Positions 5,546 through 6,136 of a stretch of 6,136 bases of DNA are shown here, in pieces (positions within the stretch are counted from its first letter, which is position 1; every line of letters starts with the position of its first letter). A program made the position numbers and the translations under genes. Location of the stretch: positions 1-6,136 of the forward strand of contig DPVV01000326.1 of NCBI GenBank assembly GCA_003526525.1, given 5' to 3'. This DNA is from Lachnoclostridium phytofermentans. GTDB taxonomy: Bacteria > Bacillota > Clostridia > Lachnospirales > Lachnospiraceae. The notes under the pieces were generated by a model. The model searched no databases. It worked only from the letters and a program-made list of their open reading frames with translations, and was not told where the DNA came from.

Positions 5546-6136
5546 TTAATCATTCTTAGGTTTACCTTGAAATCTTTTTTTGATCACTACACTAGTAATC
5601 TTATAGATAGGATGCTCGAATCGTCTTACAACATTTTTTAGCTGCTTTCGTATTTCTATCGTCTGTGGACAGTGGGTTTCACATTTTCCACATTGTACAC
5701 AAAGAGAGGCATTACTCTTTTTGTCTCTCATCGTGGTACACATCACATACTCTTTGAAGGCTTTTTTATATCCTTCGGCATAACTAACATTATGGCATCG
5801 AAATACACCAGGAATATCAACACCTTTCGGGCATGGCATACAGTAACCACAACCAGTACATGGAATTTTTATCTTATCATTCAATGCTTTTTTCACTTGT
5901 TCAAAAAGATGCATTTCTTTTTCTCCGAGCTCACCGACAGATACGGTAGATGCAATTCGGATATTTTCTTCTAACATCTCCATAGAATTCATTCCTGATA
6001 ATACGACGCTAACTTCTTCTTGATTCCATAACCACCTGAGTGCCCACTCAGCAGGACTACGTTTGGGTTCTGCCTTTGCAAATAAATCGAGTGCTTTTTT
6101 AGGAAGATTGTTAACTAATCTTCCTCCTCGTAAAGG
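5546..6136 (-). CDS. Iron-sulfur aldo/keto reductase, C-terminal 196 residues (partial, 5' end outside window)
   Basis: The - strand frame is open from the window edge (6136) to TAA at 5548-5546. The methionine at 5992 is internal, because the 48 codons before it encode typical family sequence (PLRGGRLVN, then SPAEWALRWLWNQEEVSVVLSG). This matches the COG1453-type aldo/keto reductases of anaerobes: the end of the TIM barrel with the NADPH-binding VLSGMNSMEMLEEN, then a ferredoxin-like tail. Two cysteine clusters are visible, CTGCGYCMPCP (Cys 93, 96, 99 and 102 of the fragment) and CVQCGKCETHCP (Cys 146, 149, 152 and 156), each able to bind a [4Fe-4S] cluster. It is probably a cytosolic NAD(P)H-linked oxidoreductase of carbonyl compounds; the substrate is unknown. 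It converges on the luxE operon and is not co-transcribed with it, though a link through aldehyde metabolism is conceivable. Its promoter and catalytic tetrad lie outside the window. Confidence 0.93.
   Translation of the reverse strand, partial: PLRGGRLVNNLPKKALDLFAKAEPKRSPAEWALRWLWNQEEVSVVLSGMNSMEMLEENIRIASTVSVGELGEKEMHLFEQVKKALNDKIKIPCTGCGYCMPCPKGVDIPGVFRCHNVSYAEGYKKAFKEYVMCTTMRDKKSNASLCVQCGKCETHCPQTIEIRKQLKNVVRRFEHPIYKITSVVIKKRFQGKPKND

Noticed and set aside
5672..5974. 100-codon + strand frame opposite the iron-sulfur aldo/keto reductase
   Set aside because: The opposite strand encodes unmistakable iron-sulfur motifs, and this frame has no recognisable domain.
1..6136. CRISPR array, tRNA, rRNA, insertion sequence or integration site
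   Set aside because: No spaced repeat units, tRNA-like cloverleaf, transposase-like protein or terminal inverted repeats were visible on either strand.

Overview
The window looks like chromosomal DNA of an anaerobic, low-GC Firmicute, most plausibly a clostridium or Lachnospiraceae relative. The basis is the AT-rich base composition, strong AGGAGG-type ribosome binding sites, short intergenic gaps with Rho-independent terminators, and a clostridial-style iron-sulfur aldo/keto reductase. This is judged from sequence character only; no database search was possible.

Layout. Bases 2-109 hold the last 35 codons of an unidentified + strand gene. After a short AT-rich gap with about three imperfect copies of a 17-bp repeat comes a two-domain gene (267-1742). 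It has a serine beta-lactamase/penicillin-binding-protein-like domain with all its catalytic motifs lost, fused to a GNAT acetyltransferase. A clear Rho-independent terminator follows (1764-1803). Then comes about 300 bp of non-coding DNA with an extended -10 promoter (1909-1938) and a structured leader that may encode a 10-residue peptide.

The promoter faces a tight three-gene operon: a LuxE-like acyl-protein synthetase (2115-3257), a LuxC-like acyl-CoA/acyl-protein reductase (3254-4501, 4-bp overlap) and a flavin-reductase-like split-barrel protein (4513-5445) whose C-terminus resembles the PCP_red domain of protochlorophyllide reductase subunit B. LuxE and LuxC together would activate a carboxylic acid and reduce it to an aldehyde. 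No luciferase (luxAB) or acyltransferase (luxD) gene is present here, so the pathway is probably not bioluminescence, and the flavoprotein is the natural candidate for the next or an accessory step.

A 13-bp perfect inverted repeat (5460-5516) separates this operon from a convergent gene on the - strand (5546-6136, cut by the window end). That gene encodes the C-terminal 196 residues of an aldo/keto reductase with two four-cysteine iron-sulfur motifs.

Most worth a second look: the luxE-luxC-flavoprotein operon and its PCP_red-like tail, the luxE start region (a near-perfect Shine-Dalgarno sequence facing an ATA codon), the mutually exclusive hairpins in the leader, and the catalytically dead beta-lactamase fold fused to an acetyltransferase.
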